Shown here piece by piece: positions 1 to 5,952 of a stretch of DNA of 8,751 bases. Below the pieces are notes generated by a model. That model searched no databases, had not been told where the DNA came from, and saw only the letters and a list, made by a program, of their open reading frames with translations. The stretch's first letter is position 1. Each line of letters begins with the position of its first letter. Source of the DNA: Pseudomonadota bacterium (GTDB taxonomy: Bacteria > Pseudomonadota > Alphaproteobacteria > Ferrovibrionales > Ferrovibrionaceae); NCBI GenBank assembly GCA_021793055.1, contig JAJYTL010000120.1, positions 1 to 8,751 of the forward strand, written 5' to 3'. The translations under genes were made by a program, and so were the position numbers.

Positions 1-264
1 CCGGCGGGGACGCAATATTCGCCCGCGGGATTCAGCCAGCCGATCCGCCGCGTGTTCGCCACATCGCTGTTCCGCGCCCGCGACGAGGTGGCGATGCCAC
101 CGCCGGGGATGGCCGCGCCGGCGCGCAAGCGCCGCCGCGCGACCGAGCCCGGTGTCGCCGCCGGCGCGGCCGCGCCTCAGGCGGTGCCTTGCGGATCGCC
201 CATGAGTTGGCTCTGGGCCTCGCCCTGCATCTGTGCCTGCGCCTGCGTCTGGTGTTGGCGGTAG
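1..264 (+). CDS. Possible C-terminal tail of a HyfB/NuoL-like membrane subunit (partial, tentative)
   Basis: Frame 1 is open from the left edge to a TAG at 262-264 (87 codons). Its first 35 or so residues read like the cytoplasmic tail of proton-pumping antiporter-like subunits of group 4 hydrogenases or complex I relatives: QYSPAGFSQPIRRVF resembles their usual 'QYT-x-x-x-F-x-x-P-x-R-x-x-F' end. A low-complexity Pro/Ala/Arg stretch follows. The last 29 codons lie antisense to the 3' end of secB and are rich in Cys and Trp, which looks non-coding. The annotated end may therefore be wrong, or the gene may end in a convergent overlap of 88 bp. Only the tail is present, with no membrane helices and no catalytic residues, so the call rests on one short motif recognised from memory. 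An antisense reading is open to the left edge but shows no family motif. Confidence 0.3.
   Translation, partial: PAGTQYSPAGFSQPIRRVFATSLFRARDEVAMPPPGMAAPARKRRRATEPGVAAGAAAPQAVPCGSPMSWLWASPCICACACVWCWR
119..176. repeat. Two GC-rich inverted repeats just beyond the secB stop
   Basis: Positions 119-124 and 129-134 form a perfect 6-bp stem (CGGCGC/GCGCCG) around GCAA, which would be a GNRA tetraloop in a rightward transcript. Positions 163-176 are a perfect 14-bp palindrome, GGCGCGGCCGCGCC, directly next to the secB stop codon. They lie where two convergent transcripts should end and could help 3'-end formation or stability. Neither is followed by a T-run, so they are not classical intrinsic terminators. 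In DNA this GC-rich, such palindromes also arise by chance. Confidence 0.3.
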
Positions 265-728
265 AGCTCGACGAAATCGATCGGATCGAGGAGCAGCGGC
301 GGATAGCCGCCGTCCCGGGTGGCATCGGCCAGAATCCGCCGGGCGAAGGGAAACAGTAGCCGCGGGCATTCGATCAGCAGCAAGGGCTCGACCTGCTCGA
401 CCGGGATGTTCTGCAGTGCGAACACGCCGCCATAGACCAGCTCGGTGACGAACACCGGGGTCTCCTCGTCCTTGGCCGAAACCATCATGCGCAGCACGAC
501 CTCGAACACGCCGGGCTGCTCCATGCCGCGGCCCTGGACATCCACGTTGACGTCGATCCGGGGCTGACGCTCGCCGAGCGAGAGCCCTTCCGGCATGCGC
601 GGGTTCTCGAACGAGAGGTCCTTCACGTATTGCGCCCGAAGGAAAAGCCGGGGCGGCAAGGCCTCGCCGTTGGCCGGCGCCTGCGGCGGCGCGGGTTGGT
701 CCGGAGTATCGCTTGTGGTGTCTGTCAT
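177..728 (-). CDS. secB: Protein-export chaperone SecB
   Basis: SecB is a cytoplasmic tetrameric chaperone that keeps pre-secretory proteins unfolded and hands them to SecA. The 183-residue product matches the family from about residue 28 to 157: FLRAQYVKDLSFENP (28-43) fits the E. coli region containing YTKDISFEAP. Further matches are FEVVLRMMVSAK (75-86), the YGGVFAL segment (99-105) and the ECPRLLFPFAR block (120-130, E. coli YCPNILFPYAR). Two parts are longer than usual: a Pro/Ala-rich N-terminal tail of about 25 residues, and a C-terminal tail in which Gln occupies nearly every second position (158-168), where E. coli SecB also has a Gln run. The ATG has AAGGGA 12 bases upstream. The gene is last in the leftward cluster, 72 bp after dnaQ, and may have its own weak promoter in that gap, although I found no convincing one. 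Confidence 0.96.
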   Translation of the reverse strand: MTDTTSDTPDQPAPPQAPANGEALPPRLFLRAQYVKDLSFENPRMPEGLSLGERQPRIDVNVDVQGRGMEQPGVFEVVLRMMVSAKDEETPVFVTELVYGGVFALQNIPVEQVEPLLLIECPRLLFPFARRILADATRDGGYPPLLLDPIDFVELYRQHQTQAQAQMQGEAQSQLMGDPQGTA

Positions 729-800
729 TTCGTTTCGTTCCCTTTCGCTGCCGGCAGGGCTAGCACGGAAGCCCCTTCAGCACAACCGGACCGGCGCTTT

Positions 801-1472
801 TCAGGACGCGAACCAGAGCGGATCCTTGACCAAACGTTCGAGAAAGCGGCGATGGGCCTCGATCTCGGCCTCGCTCGCCGCATGCGGCCGGGGAGCGCGC
901 GGACGCTTCTCGGCGGCGGTCTGGATTTCCGCCGCCGCCTCGCCAAGCCCGAGCGCCGGCTCGCGGCCGCCGTTCAGCTCAAGATAGACTTCCGCCAAAA
1001 GCTCCGCGTCAAGCAGCGCGCCGTGGCGCTCGCGCCCCGAGGCATCGATGGCGAAGCGCCGGCAGAGCGCGTCCAGGCTCGCCGGCGAGCCGGGGAACTT
1101 GGATCGCGCCATGGCCAGCGTGTCGACCACGTTGTCGCGCCCGAGCGGCGGCCGACCGAGACGCTTCAGCTCTGCGTCGAGAAAATTGAGGTCGAATTCC
1201 GCGTTGTGGATGACCAGCGGCGAATCGCCGATGAAGGCAAGAAAGTCCTCCGCCACCTCGGCGAAGCGCGGATGCCGGGCGAGAAACTCGCTCGACAAGC
1301 CATGCACCTCGAAGGCGGCGGTCGGCATGTCGCGCTCGGGATTGATATAGGTGTGGTACTTGTCGCCGGTGGCGATGCGGTTGACCAGCTCGATGCAGCC
1401 GATCTCCACCACGCGATGGCCCGAGTCCGGATCGAGCCCCGTGGTCTCGGTATCGAGAATGATTTCACGCAT
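801..1472 (-). CDS. dnaQ: DNA polymerase III epsilon subunit (3'-5' proofreading exonuclease)
   Basis: Epsilon is the proofreading exonuclease in the core of the replicative polymerase. The 223-residue product has the full DEDDh set: Exo I LDTETTG (6-12, metal ligands D7 and E9), Exo II HNAEFD (89-94, D94), and Exo III RHGALLDAELLAEVY with the catalytic H150 and D155. After the exonuclease domain comes an Ala/Pro/Arg-rich linker (about 180-200), and then a C-terminal segment HRRFLERLVKDPLW, the part that in epsilon tethers to the polymerase alpha subunit. The length is slightly below the E. coli protein (243). The ATG overlaps the end of coaE by 8 bp and has GGAAG about 6 bases upstream, so translation is probably coupled. 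The dnaQ-coaE-aroE-maf order is common beside alphaproteobacterial origins. Confidence 0.96.
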   Translation of the reverse strand: MREIILDTETTGLDPDSGHRVVEIGCIELVNRIATGDKYHTYINPERDMPTAAFEVHGLSSEFLARHPRFAEVAEDFLAFIGDSPLVIHNAEFDLNFLDAELKRLGRPPLGRDNVVDTLAMARSKFPGSPASLDALCRRFAIDASGRERHGALLDAELLAEVYLELNGGREPALGLGEAAAEIQTAAEKRPRAPRPHAASEAEIEAHRRFLERLVKDPLWFAS

Positions 1473-2079
1473 GGCGTCTTCCGTTCCCTGCCGGCCGCCG
1501 CAGCCGGCGCACGATCGCCCGCACCTGCTCCAGGGCGGCGCGGCGGTCCAATCCGGTGCGGATGACGAAATCGGCGCGGCGGCGCTTTTCCCGGTCCGGC
1601 ACCTGATGGCCCAGGATACCGAGAAACCGCGCCTCCGTCATGCCCGGCCGGCGCAACACCCGGGCGCGCTGCAACGCCGCCGGCGCGCTCGCCACCGCCA
1701 CGTAATCGACCCGCGCCTCGCCGCCGGTCTCGAACAGCAAGGGGATGTCGAGCACCACCAGCTTGACGCGGCGTCGCTGCGCCGCGGCGAGGAAATTCAA
1801 CTGCGCGCGCCGCACCAAGGGATGAACGATTGCCTCGAGCCGCTTGATCTCACCCGGCCGGCCGACGACGCGCCGGCCCAATTCGTCACGATCGATGGCG
1901 CCGCCCCGCATCACGCCGGGAAACGCCTGCGCCACCGCGCGCACCGCGGCGCCGCCCGGCGCGTAAAGATCGTGCACCAGCCGATCCGCGTCGCACACCG
2001 GAACCCCGAGACGGCGGAACATCTTCGCCGTCTCGCTCTTACCCATGCCGATCGAGCCGGTGAGGCCGAGGCGGATCAT
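1465..2079 (-). CDS. coaE: Dephospho-CoA kinase
   Basis: CoaE phosphorylates the 3'-hydroxyl of the ribose in dephospho-CoA with ATP, the last step of coenzyme A synthesis in the cytoplasm. The 204-residue product opens with the P-loop GSIGMGKS (8-15). VPVCDADRLVHDLY follows, with the conserved Asp32, then IVHPLVR, VLDIPLLFETG (the lid-side motif) and a C-terminal segment typical of the family (PDREKRRRADFVIRTG, adenine-site region). The length is normal. I chose the ATG at 2079 because the protein then begins MIRLGLTG, three residues before the first beta strand, and because its ATGA overlaps the aroE stop by 4 bp. The same frame stays open upstream as far as about 2691, inside aroE, but that extension is Arg/Gly-rich non-coding sequence. 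The gene is third in the overlapping maf-aroE-coaE-dnaQ cluster. Confidence 0.96.
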   Translation of the reverse strand: MIRLGLTGSIGMGKSETAKMFRRLGVPVCDADRLVHDLYAPGGAAVRAVAQAFPGVMRGGAIDRDELGRRVVGRPGEIKRLEAIVHPLVRRAQLNFLAAAQRRRVKLVVLDIPLLFETGGEARVDYVAVASAPAALQRARVLRRPGMTEARFLGILGHQVPDREKRRRADFVIRTGLDRRAALEQVRAIVRRLRRPAGNGRRHA

Positions 2080-2927
2080 GCCAACACCGCCGCGCGCAGC
2101 TCCGGCGTCACCTCGGGGTCGCGGCCGAACCAGGCGGCGAAACCCGGCCGCGCCTGGTGCAGCAACATGCCGAGCCCATCGACGGTGCGGTTGCCGCGCG
2201 CTTTCGCCGCCTTGAGCAGGCCGGTTTCGAGCGGGCGATAGACCAGGTCCGTGACCAGCGCCGCCTTGGGCAGCGCGTCGAGCGCGATTTCGAGCTCGGG
2301 TCCGCCGGCAAGGCCGAGGCTGGTGGAATTGACAAGAAGCGCGGCATCGGCCAGCACCTCGTCCCGACTCTGCCATGGCTCGACCGCAATCCGCCCGACC
2401 GCCCCATCGCGACCGAGATCGGCGGCCAGCGCCTCGGTCCGCGCGCGATCGCGGTTCACGACGCAGATCAACGGCACGCCGGCGTCCTGCAACGCGACCA
2501 CCACCGCCCGCGCGGCGCCGCCGGCGCCGAGCACCACCGCCGGGCCGGCATCGGCACGCCACTCGGGCGCGCCCTGGCGCAGGTTTTCCATAAAGCCGAA
2601 AGCATCCGTGTTGCGCCCCTCGAGGCTGCCGTCGTCGCCGACGATCACCGTGTTCACGGCACCGATCCGCCGCGCCAAGGGCTCGACCCAATCGACCGTG
2701 CGGAGCGTCGCTTCCTTGTGCGGCAGGGTGACGTTGGCGCCGCGGAAGCCGAGGAGCGGCAGCGCGCGCAGCGCGCCCGCGATGTTCTCCGGCCGCACCG
2801 CGAGCGGCAGATAGGCGCCGTCGATGCCATAGGACTTGAGCCAGAACCCGTGCAGCCGAGGCGACAGCGAATGGGCCACCGGCCAGCCCATGACGCCGGC
2901 GAGCCGGGTCGATGCCTCCGCGCTCAT
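2076..2927 (-). CDS. aroE: Shikimate 5-dehydrogenase
   Basis: AroE reduces 3-dehydroshikimate to shikimate with NADPH, step four of the shikimate pathway to aromatic amino acids. With the start chosen here the product is 283 residues. The shikimate-binding SLSP motif is at 20-23 within GWPVAHSLSP. NVTLPHK ends in the catalytic Lys71, and GRNTDAFGF carries the partner Asp108. The dinucleotide fold shows GAGGAARA (134-141) and VNRDRAR, whose Asn-Arg pattern suits NADP. NSTSLGL and the C-terminal DGLGMLLHQ segment are also typical. I chose the ATG at 2927 because its ATGA overlaps the maf stop. An in-frame GTG at 2936 would add three residues and cannot be excluded. The 3' end overlaps coaE by 4 bp. 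All these overlaps point to one transcript with coupled translation. Confidence 0.95.
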   Translation of the reverse strand: MSAEASTRLAGVMGWPVAHSLSPRLHGFWLKSYGIDGAYLPLAVRPENIAGALRALPLLGFRGANVTLPHKEATLRTVDWVEPLARRIGAVNTVIVGDDGSLEGRNTDAFGFMENLRQGAPEWRADAGPAVVLGAGGAARAVVVALQDAGVPLICVVNRDRARTEALAADLGRDGAVGRIAVEPWQSRDEVLADAALLVNSTSLGLAGGPELEIALDALPKAALVTDLVYRPLETGLLKAAKARGNRTVDGLGMLLHQARPGFAAWFGRDPEVTPELRAAVLA

Positions 2928-3550
2928 CGCCGCCACCCGCGGAGAAAGCCCAGCAGCGGCACGAGCGGCAGGCCGAGGATGGCGAAGAAATCGCCCTCGA
3001 TCTTGTCGAACAACTGCACCCCCACGCCCTCCACCTGATAGGCCCCGACCGAGGTCAGGGCGTCGGCGCCCGCGGCATCAAGATAGGCCTCGATCAAGGC
3101 CGCGTCGAACGCCCGCATGGTCAGCCGCGCGGTCTCCGCATGGCGCCAGAGAACCTCGCCCTGGCGCATAACCACCAGCGCGCTCTCCAGCTCATGGGTC
3201 CGCCCGGCGAGGCGAAGAAGCCCGGCCTTGGCCTCCGCCCGGTCGGCCGGCTTGTCGAACCAGGCGCCATCCAGGCTCAGTATCTGGTCGGCGCCGAGCA
3301 CCAGCGCCGTCGGCTCCGCGACCGCCATCGCCTTGGCCTGCGCCAGCGCGGCCGCCGCGGCGCCGGCCGGCTGCGCGCGTGCGCGCAGCTCTCGCTTCAT
3401 CGGCCCTTCGTCGAAGCCCGACGGCCGGACCCGGAATGGTACCCCCGCGGCGGCGAGAAGCCGCGCGCGAACGGTGCTGGTTGAGGCCAACACCAGATCA
3501 AATTCCGCGTTTTGTCCCAAGATGCCTATTTTTGCCGGACCTGCGCCCAT
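2924..3550 (-). CDS. maf: Maf family nucleotide pyrophosphatase
   Basis: Maf proteins hydrolyse non-canonical or modified nucleoside triphosphates to monophosphates and so clean the nucleotide pool. The 208-residue product has LASTSTVRARLL (21-32), equivalent to the family's LASxSPRRxxLL but with the Pro and first Arg replaced. It also has FDE (46-48), GADQ (86-89) with the catalytic Asp88, GRTHEL, and a C-terminal EGVGVQLFDKIEGDFFAILGLPL block. The Gln after the catalytic Asp recalls the YceF (m7GTP) type rather than the dTTP/UTP type, but the substrate is only a guess. The N-terminus before the first strand is about 12 residues longer than usual, and the ATG at 3550 has no Shine-Dalgarno sequence. 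A TTG at 3520 is an alternative start, also poorly preceded. The gene is first in the leftward cluster, with aroE starting inside its stop codon. Confidence 0.9.
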   Translation of the reverse strand: MGAGPAKIGILGQNAEFDLVLASTSTVRARLLAAAGVPFRVRPSGFDEGPMKRELRARAQPAGAAAAALAQAKAMAVAEPTALVLGADQILSLDGAWFDKPADRAEAKAGLLRLAGRTHELESALVVMRQGEVLWRHAETARLTMRAFDAALIEAYLDAAGADALTSVGAYQVEGVGVQLFDKIEGDFFAILGLPLVPLLGFLRGWRR

Positions 3551-3556
3551 GTTACG

Positions 3557-3585
3557 GTTATCGACGATAACGGTTTTCCCGGCAA
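3557..3585 (-). promoter_or_regulatory. Candidate maf promoter with a 15-bp palindrome
   Basis: Read leftwards, TTGCCG (3585-3580) and GATAAC (3562-3557) are separated by exactly 17 bp and resemble a sigma-70-type promoter (4 of 6 matches in each hexamer). Transcription would start at about 3550, which is the maf ATG itself, so the maf mRNA could be leaderless. The -10 lies in a perfect palindrome GTTATCGACGATAAC (3557-3571), so a GATAAC hexamer also faces rightwards (3566-3571) towards the gene at 3616. That one has no good -35. The palindrome could be an operator covering both divergent start regions. The assignment is by eye only. Confidence 0.4.
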
Positions 3586-3615
3586 GTCCGGCGGGCGAGC
3601 GAAAGCGGCGAGCGG

Positions 3616-4704
3616 ATGGAGAAATTCAAACCGGTCCTGGTGCCGACGGCCTCGCCGCGCAACGATGACCCGCGCGGCGAGGCCGGGCCCATCGACGCCT
3701 ACGGCGCCGCAGCCGCGCGGCTGACCGATTTCCTCATCGGGCACGCGCTGTTCGACAGCTACGTCAATTACGAAATCCACGGCGAGGCCTACCCCTTCGT
3801 CGAGCCCGACGCTGTGCTGCCGCGCCATGCGGCCGTGGCGGGGGAGCGACGCTATCAGAACACCGCCTTGATCTTTCTGCTCGACGGCACGCTGCCGCCC
3901 GGCCTTAACAAGCACTTTCGCCTGCGCGCCTCGAACCGCGTCACCTGGGGCAACCTCAACCGCATCGCGCCGCATCTCGATTGCACCGACTACAAGGCCG
4001 CTCATTGCGCCCTCGATACACCCGAGGTCGAGGGCTTGCTGAAAAAGCTCTGCAGCCTCGATTACGCGGTGATGATCGAGCGGCCGACGACCAAGGGCGA
4101 GGCACCCGGCCCCTGCGTCGTCACCCATATGCATGTCAAGGTCGAGCGGCTCACCGACGTCGCCATCCGCAACCTCGCGGTCGAGCTCGGCTATATCGAT
4201 CGCCGTCTGTTCGAGCGCGGCGAGGATTACGTCGACGCACTGGAGGCCAAGTATTTCGAGTACTATGGCTTCTCGCACAACGCTTCCGGACGCAAGGGTG
4301 CCGCCGCCGTTGCGGCACAGCTTTTCGCCGAATACAGCGTGCGCGCCTCCGTCTTCGTCGCGAGCCAGGAGGATGCCCGCCTCACCGTTCTCGACGACGG
4401 TCCGCTGATCACGCAATACATGCTGATCCAGTTTTCCGAGGAGGACCGCATCCGCTTCGACATCGCGGCCAAGGCGGCGGGCTTGACCTCGGAATTCCCG
4501 AGCTTCCGCGGCGATGGCTATCAGGTGATGCTCTATCGCGTCCGCTTCCGCCGCACGGCGGCCGGTCTGCCCTCGGACGAGCGACCGCGGCCGGCGAGCA
4601 ACCTGCAGGCGCCGTGGATCGAGATCGCCGACGAGGCGATTCTCTCGCCGGATGCGGAAAAGCGCCTCGAAGTTCCCTTCGCCTGGGCCAAACGCGACGC
4701 CTGA
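3616..4704 (+). CDS. Uncharacterised 362-residue protein next to the origin region
   Basis: I do not recognise this family. It encodes a soluble-looking 362-residue protein with no signal peptide and no membrane helix. Codon third positions are strongly G/C in this frame, and hydrophobic and aromatic residues are spread as in a folded domain, so it is very likely coding, whereas the long antisense ORF is not. Visible features are an aromatic-rich stretch FDSYVNYEIHGEAYPFVEP (46-64), a Cys/His group (H120, C123, H130, C131), HMHVKVERL with H171 and H173, an acidic-aromatic run around 204-220, and a Pro/Arg-rich segment near 319-330 before the C-terminus. The Cys/His positions could bind a metal, but there is no standard zinc-finger spacing. 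The ATG follows GCGAGCGG, a weak ribosome site. It is divergent from maf and convergent with the DUF299 gene (42 bp gap), so it is probably transcribed alone. Confidence 0.8.
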   Translation: MEKFKPVLVPTASPRNDDPRGEAGPIDAYGAAAARLTDFLIGHALFDSYVNYEIHGEAYPFVEPDAVLPRHAAVAGERRYQNTALIFLLDGTLPPGLNKHFRLRASNRVTWGNLNRIAPHLDCTDYKAAHCALDTPEVEGLLKKLCSLDYAVMIERPTTKGEAPGPCVVTHMHVKVERLTDVAIRNLAVELGYIDRRLFERGEDYVDALEAKYFEYYGFSHNASGRKGAAAVAAQLFAEYSVRASVFVASQEDARLTVLDDGPLITQYMLIQFSEEDRIRFDIAAKAAGLTSEFPSFRGDGYQVMLYRVRFRRTAAGLPSDERPRPASNLQAPWIEIADEAILSPDAEKRLEVPFAWAKRDA

Positions 4705-4746
4705 ATCGGCCGCCGGCGCTTATCCGCGCGACCCCACTCGCCGATC

Positions 4747-5586
4747 CTAATCGCTGGCCTGGCCTTTGACGCGATCGAGATGAAGCCTGAGGATCGTCGC
4801 CGCGGTCTCCTCGATCGAACGCCGCGAGACGTCGATGATCGGCCAGTTCTTGCGTGCGAACAGGCGCCGCGCCTCGGTCACCTCCCGGCGCACGACGTCG
4901 ATATCGACATAGGCCGAAACGCTGCTCTCGTGCAAGGCCAGCAGCCTTTGGCGGCGCACTTGCACCAGCCGCTCGGGTGAGGTGGTGAGGCCGACGACCA
5001 GCGGCTTCATGAGCTTCTCGACTTCGCCCGGCAGCGGCATGTCGGGGATCAAGGGCACGTTGGCGGCACGCACGCCGCGGTTCGCGAGATAAATGCAGGT
5101 CGGCGTTTTCGAGGTGCGCGAGACCCCGACCAGGACCACGTCCGCCTGTTCCAGATCGCTGACCGATTGTCCGTCGTCATGGGACATGGCGAAATGCACG
5201 GCGTCGATACGCTTGAAATAGTTGGTGTCCATGACGTGCTGGCGGCCGGGCAGGCCGCGGCTCTCGATGCCGAGATAGCCGGCGACCGCGGCGAAGACCG
5301 GATCCAGAACCGCGATACAGGGAACCCGGATCTCGCTGCAACGACGCACCAGCAGATTTCTGAGGTCCTGATCCACCAGGGTAAAGAGCACGATCCCTGG
5401 CCGCTCCTTGATGCGGCCGATAACCTGTTCGAGGCCTGCCTTGGTGCGGATCATCACCCACATATGGGTTTCCGATTGTGCCGCCTCGAACTGCACCAGG
5501 ACCGCGTTGGCGACCGAGGTCAGCGTCTCGCCGGTGGCATCCGAAACCAGATGAAGATGGAATTCCTTGATCGGATCGCTGTGCAT
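4747..5586 (-). CDS. Pyruvate, phosphate dikinase regulatory protein (DUF299, PpsR/PDRP family)
   Basis: Proteins of this family (E. coli PpsR/YdiA, plant PDRP1) are bifunctional. They phosphorylate a Thr of PEP synthase or pyruvate phosphate dikinase using ADP, and remove it with phosphate to give pyrophosphate, switching the enzyme between gluconeogenic and glycolytic states. The 279-residue product has the usual length. It shows HLVSDATGETL (12-22), the conserved HFAMSHDDGQ segment (131-140), the P-loop-like GVSRTSKTP (154-162) followed by CIYLANRG, and a C-terminal WPIIDVSRRSIEETAA block. AGG lies 5 bases before the ATG at 5586. The target enzyme is not in the window. The gene is the homologue of Rickettsia RP001, which together with hemE flanks the origin in several alphaproteobacteria. 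Upstream lies the putative origin, and downstream it converges on the unknown gene. Confidence 0.94.
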   Translation of the reverse strand: MHSDPIKEFHLHLVSDATGETLTSVANAVLVQFEAAQSETHMWVMIRTKAGLEQVIGRIKERPGIVLFTLVDQDLRNLLVRRCSEIRVPCIAVLDPVFAAVAGYLGIESRGLPGRQHVMDTNYFKRIDAVHFAMSHDDGQSVSDLEQADVVLVGVSRTSKTPTCIYLANRGVRAANVPLIPDMPLPGEVEKLMKPLVVGLTTSPERLVQVRRQRLLALHESSVSAYVDIDVVRREVTEARRLFARKNWPIIDVSRRSIEETAATILRLHLDRVKGQASD

Positions 5587-5812
5587 AAGGCCTCGAATGT
5601 TTGGCGCAAAGCGGGGACAACTTCGCGGTTTCGCGCCGCCTCACAAAATCGCTCCCCAGAAGCGAGGTTTTTCCCTGCTTTTACCCCCGAAGGATATCTT
5701 TATTCCACCCTGGGGAACACGGGGGGTTTTCGCATCAATCAGGAATGACTATCCTCTTCATGCATGTTTTCCCCGCTTTTCGCGCCCGTGAAAAACCGCG
5801 AATTTTTTACGG

Positions 5813-5821
5813 TTATCCACT
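5813..5821 (+). promoter_or_regulatory. DnaA box candidate, 8 of 9
   Basis: TTATCCACT matches the canonical DnaA nonamer TTATCCACA except at the last base. It sits directly after the T-rich stretch 5801-5808, an arrangement expected where DnaA loads beside an unwinding element. Confidence 0.6.
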
Positions 5822-5879
5822 TAAATCCCGATGTGCGGTTCAACAAATCACGATTCATTCTAAGTTTCGGGATATCACG

Positions 5880-5888
5880 CCATCCACA
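5880..5888 (+). promoter_or_regulatory. Weaker DnaA box candidate, 7 of 9
   Basis: CCATCCACA keeps the ATCCACA core of the DnaA nonamer but not the first two T residues. It has the same orientation as the box at 5813 and starts 67 bp to its right. Imperfect boxes are usual in alphaproteobacterial origins, so this is plausible but not strong alone. Confidence 0.4.
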
Positions 5889-5934
5889 GATTCGGCCGCA
5901 AGCTTCTACCACCTCCTTTTCTTTCTTTAAGAGA

Positions 5935-5947
5935 TTCCTTAAGGAAG
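5935..5947 (+). promoter_or_regulatory. 12-bp palindrome overlapping a strong Shine-Dalgarno sequence
   Basis: TTCCTTAAGGAA (5935-5946) is a perfect palindrome. Its right half and the next base give AAGGAAG (5941-5947), a strong ribosome binding site 5 bases before the ATG at 5953 rather than before the hemE ATG at 5973. The palindrome and an upstream TTAA at 5927-5930 could be a regulator site. Anything bound here, on DNA or RNA, would also control ribosome access. Confidence 0.5.
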
Positions 5948-5952
5948 TAGGC

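Noticed and set aside
630..1565. A 311-codon rightward frame across secB and dnaQ
   Set aside because: It is antisense to two confidently identified genes, is rich in Arg, and shows no family motif.
1465..2691. A 408-codon leftward frame that would fuse an N-terminal extension to CoaE
   Set aside because: The part beyond 2079 is an Arg/Gly-rich shadow of aroE, whereas CoaE begins naturally at 2079 with its P-loop.
3526..4416. A 296-codon leftward frame antisense to the unknown gene
   Set aside because: It is a GC-rich antisense shadow. The rightward frame has better codon third positions and residue distribution, and the antisense frame crosses the maf start.
4705..4746. Possible bidirectional terminator between the convergent genes
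   Set aside because: ATCGGC (4705-4710) and GCCGAT (4740-4745) could pair, but the stem is only 6 bp with a 29-base loop and no T-run.
5821..5835. A CtrA box after the DnaA box
   Set aside because: Only one TTAA half-site is present; the second half at the required spacing reads TGTG.
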